NCBI GenBank assembly: GCA_051453625.1 | Contig: JBOZIK010000001.1 | Coordinates: 86,883,628-86,916,672 of the forward strand | Direction of reading: 5' to 3' | Length of the DNA stretch: 33,045 nucleotides | From: Welwitschia mirabilis | Lineage: Eukaryota; Gnetophyta; Gnetopsida; Welwitschiales | The notes under the pieces: model-generated | Database searches by the model: none | What the model was told of the DNA's origin: nothing | What the model saw: the letters and a program-made list of their open reading frames with translations, nothing else | Made by a program: the position numbers and the translations under genes | Part shown: one piece after another, positions 31,512-33,045 of the stretch | Layout of the letters: every line of letters begins with the position of its first letter | Position numbering within the stretch: the stretch's first letter is position 1

Positions 31512-31965
31512 GGCTCCTTTGCTTCTTTCACGGGGACACTCTTCAGACTGACAACTTTAACTTCATTTGTTTGAGATTTGTAGGACCACATCATCACCAC
31601 TAGGTCTATTTGAGCTAGTGGTTATTCATTCAACAAATGATTGCAAGGCTAATATCCCCATTGATAGTAATGTTGTCATGAGCACTACTGTGGTCATCAT
31701 ACATGTGCTTTACAATAAACATGAATTTCTTTTTGGTAATGGACTGGGTGACTTACTAGTGCTATTTATCAATGACAAATTATCTGAGCATAATTACAAA
31801 TATTATTATGTGAGGAATTGGGACGTTGCATGTTGGGGAACCAAGCTAGCACTAGAATTGGTGGATGAAGTCAACTTGGAGACTTTTGATCATTCTATTC
31901 TTTCGCATTCACCCATAACCCACAAAATTATGCAAGAATAGAGGTGAACACTCAAAGATAATATC
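31512..31965 (+). pseudogene. Patatin-like phospholipase (group III type), exon 2, broken
   Basis: Behind an intact AG acceptor (31510-31511) the translation starts APLLLSRGHSSD, matching the 'GAPFLFSRADA' start of exon 2 in plant patatin-like genes. After two stops in this frame (a neighbouring frame reads DNFNF) it gives LFEICRTTSSPLGLFE (family: 'LWEVCRATSAxPxxFE'). PIDSNVVM replaces the 'VDGGLVMNNP' box: the catalytic Asp is kept, but both glycines and the asparagines are lost. IIHVLYNKHEF and GLGDLLVLFINDKL follow, and VRNWDVACWGTKLALELVDE matches the family's C-terminal half. A further frame change leads to SFAFTHNPQNYARIEVN near 31890-31945. The good match over about 150 residues contrasts with the broken key motifs. 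It pairs with exon 1 at 25670-26700. Confidence 0.9.
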
Positions 31966-33045
31966 AAGGCATGGATTTAATATAATTAATTCACATTAAG
32001 ATTTTTCAGATTGGGGTGCTTTATTAAATGTGTAGGTAACATGTTTATTGCTTTCTTTTGAAGAACATTTAATCCTTCAAGTCTATCTACAGAAAATGGT
32101 GTGAAAAATTAGTGCCCTACATAAATCATTTGATTTAATTAAAAGCCATTGCAAAATTCTGCTTACTTAATTATAATGTTGATTCAATTTGAAGATCCAT
32201 GAATTTGTTGAGAAACATTTATGCACATTATCCATTAAATTTTAATAAAAGGAAAAATAAAAAAATATACAAAGACTTTTAATAAATATAAATATAAAAA
32301 TAAAAACAAAGAAAAAAATTTAAAGAAAATAAACATGAAATCATAGTATTGAATTTAAGTGAAATTTCATAGAAACATAAGTAGGTCACTGCATCTCGAC
32401 ATAAGCTAAATTTTAATTAAAATATTTTGCTTTTAATTAGAAAATTTTAGACATGAGATTTGGATAAACTATATTATCTTTATTAATAAAGAAAATATAC
32501 TAATTTCATTAATTTTATTAATAAAACTACTATAGTATATTACTTTTATCAATTCCAGCTATTAATATTTGTTTTATTAATATGTACGTTAATAAATAAT
32601 AAAATATAAAAATTTTATTAATAAAATTATCATACATGTATAAATTCTATTATTTTATATTATATTATTAAATCAGATATATTAATTTAATTAATACAAC
32701 TATTTTTTCTAAAGAGAAAAACAGATAAGATTAAATTCAATATAAGAAAAATTAATACAAAGTAAGTAGACTAGGGCAAATGTTGGAAGGAAAACTACTT
32801 GCTATATCTCTAAAAGGAATAGAGGCTACAGTAGCACAGGGAAGCAAGGAAAACCTAGGAGGGACACTGAGGTATTCCTCCTTAAAAAGCTCAATAAAAT
32901 ATTGCAATTACTCGAGTTGACATAAAGACCAACTTAAACTATACTTATAATAAAATACCTGACAAAGTCAGGACTAAGTATAGCATGAAAATACCATTGG
33001 AATAGAAGGAAAGCCATCAAAATTTCATTTCACTGGTAGGACCCA
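31966..33045. other. AT-rich DNA, no gene recognised
   Basis: No coding similarity is seen on either strand. The stretch 32450-32660 is especially AT-rich and contains three perfect copies of the 12-base palindrome TTTATTAATAAA (32479, 32514, 32614). Composition becomes more balanced after about 32760. Confidence 0.5.

Noticed and set aside
1-33045. tRNA or rRNA genes
   Set aside because: No A/B-box tRNA cloverleaf or rRNA signature was recognised; the only tRNA-related sequences are the retrotransposon primer binding sites.

Overview
This window is eukaryotic, nuclear seed-plant DNA. It is very AT-rich, has long non-coding stretches filled with decayed LTR retrotransposons and a LINE, and carries one intact three-exon plant gene for a plastid fatty-acid enzyme. 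The age of the repeats, the long repeat-bearing intron and the SAD sequence would fit a gymnosperm or another large-genome plant. The species cannot be fixed from the sequence alone, so that part is inference.

Layout. 1-2422: a long-terminal-repeat-like element (copy A, left end outside the window). 2423-4700: decayed repeat DNA without recognisable genes. 4830-8612: a heavily mutated Ty1/copia element on the minus strand, with recognisable gag, integrase and reverse transcriptase remnants and a tRNA-Met-type primer binding site. 8613-11308: AT-rich DNA with a GA tract. 11309-18563: a second copia element on the plus strand, with both LTRs, primer binding site, gag, protease remnant, an extra downstream ORF remnant and polypurine tract, but without the integrase-RT-RNaseH part. 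It sits directly against a minus-strand LINE reverse transcriptase (18564 to about 20065) and probably inserted into it. 20560-23450: the only intact gene, a stearoyl-ACP desaturase, with promoter, three exons and polyadenylation signal. 23450-25669: non-coding DNA with two local tandem duplications. 25670-31960: a broken patatin-like phospholipase gene (group III type) whose two exons are separated by a roughly 4.8 kb intron that holds copy B of the LTR-like repeat. 31961-33045: AT-rich DNA without recognisable genes.

Function. The desaturase would act in the plastid stroma, introducing the first double bond into 18:0-ACP. The patatin-like gene, when alive, would have acted on membrane lipids, but its stops, frameshifts and lost motifs make it a pseudogene. 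No functional link between the two is implied beyond both belonging to lipid metabolism.

The most unusual signal is a set of AGACGTCT palindromes and their CpG-decay products, phased at 18 bp (alternating 18/15 bp inside the element), in the LTRs and in the internal region of the plus-strand copia element. Several 100-base N runs are flanked by the same sequence on both sides. These look like unmerged contig ends and create false tandem duplications in the assembly.
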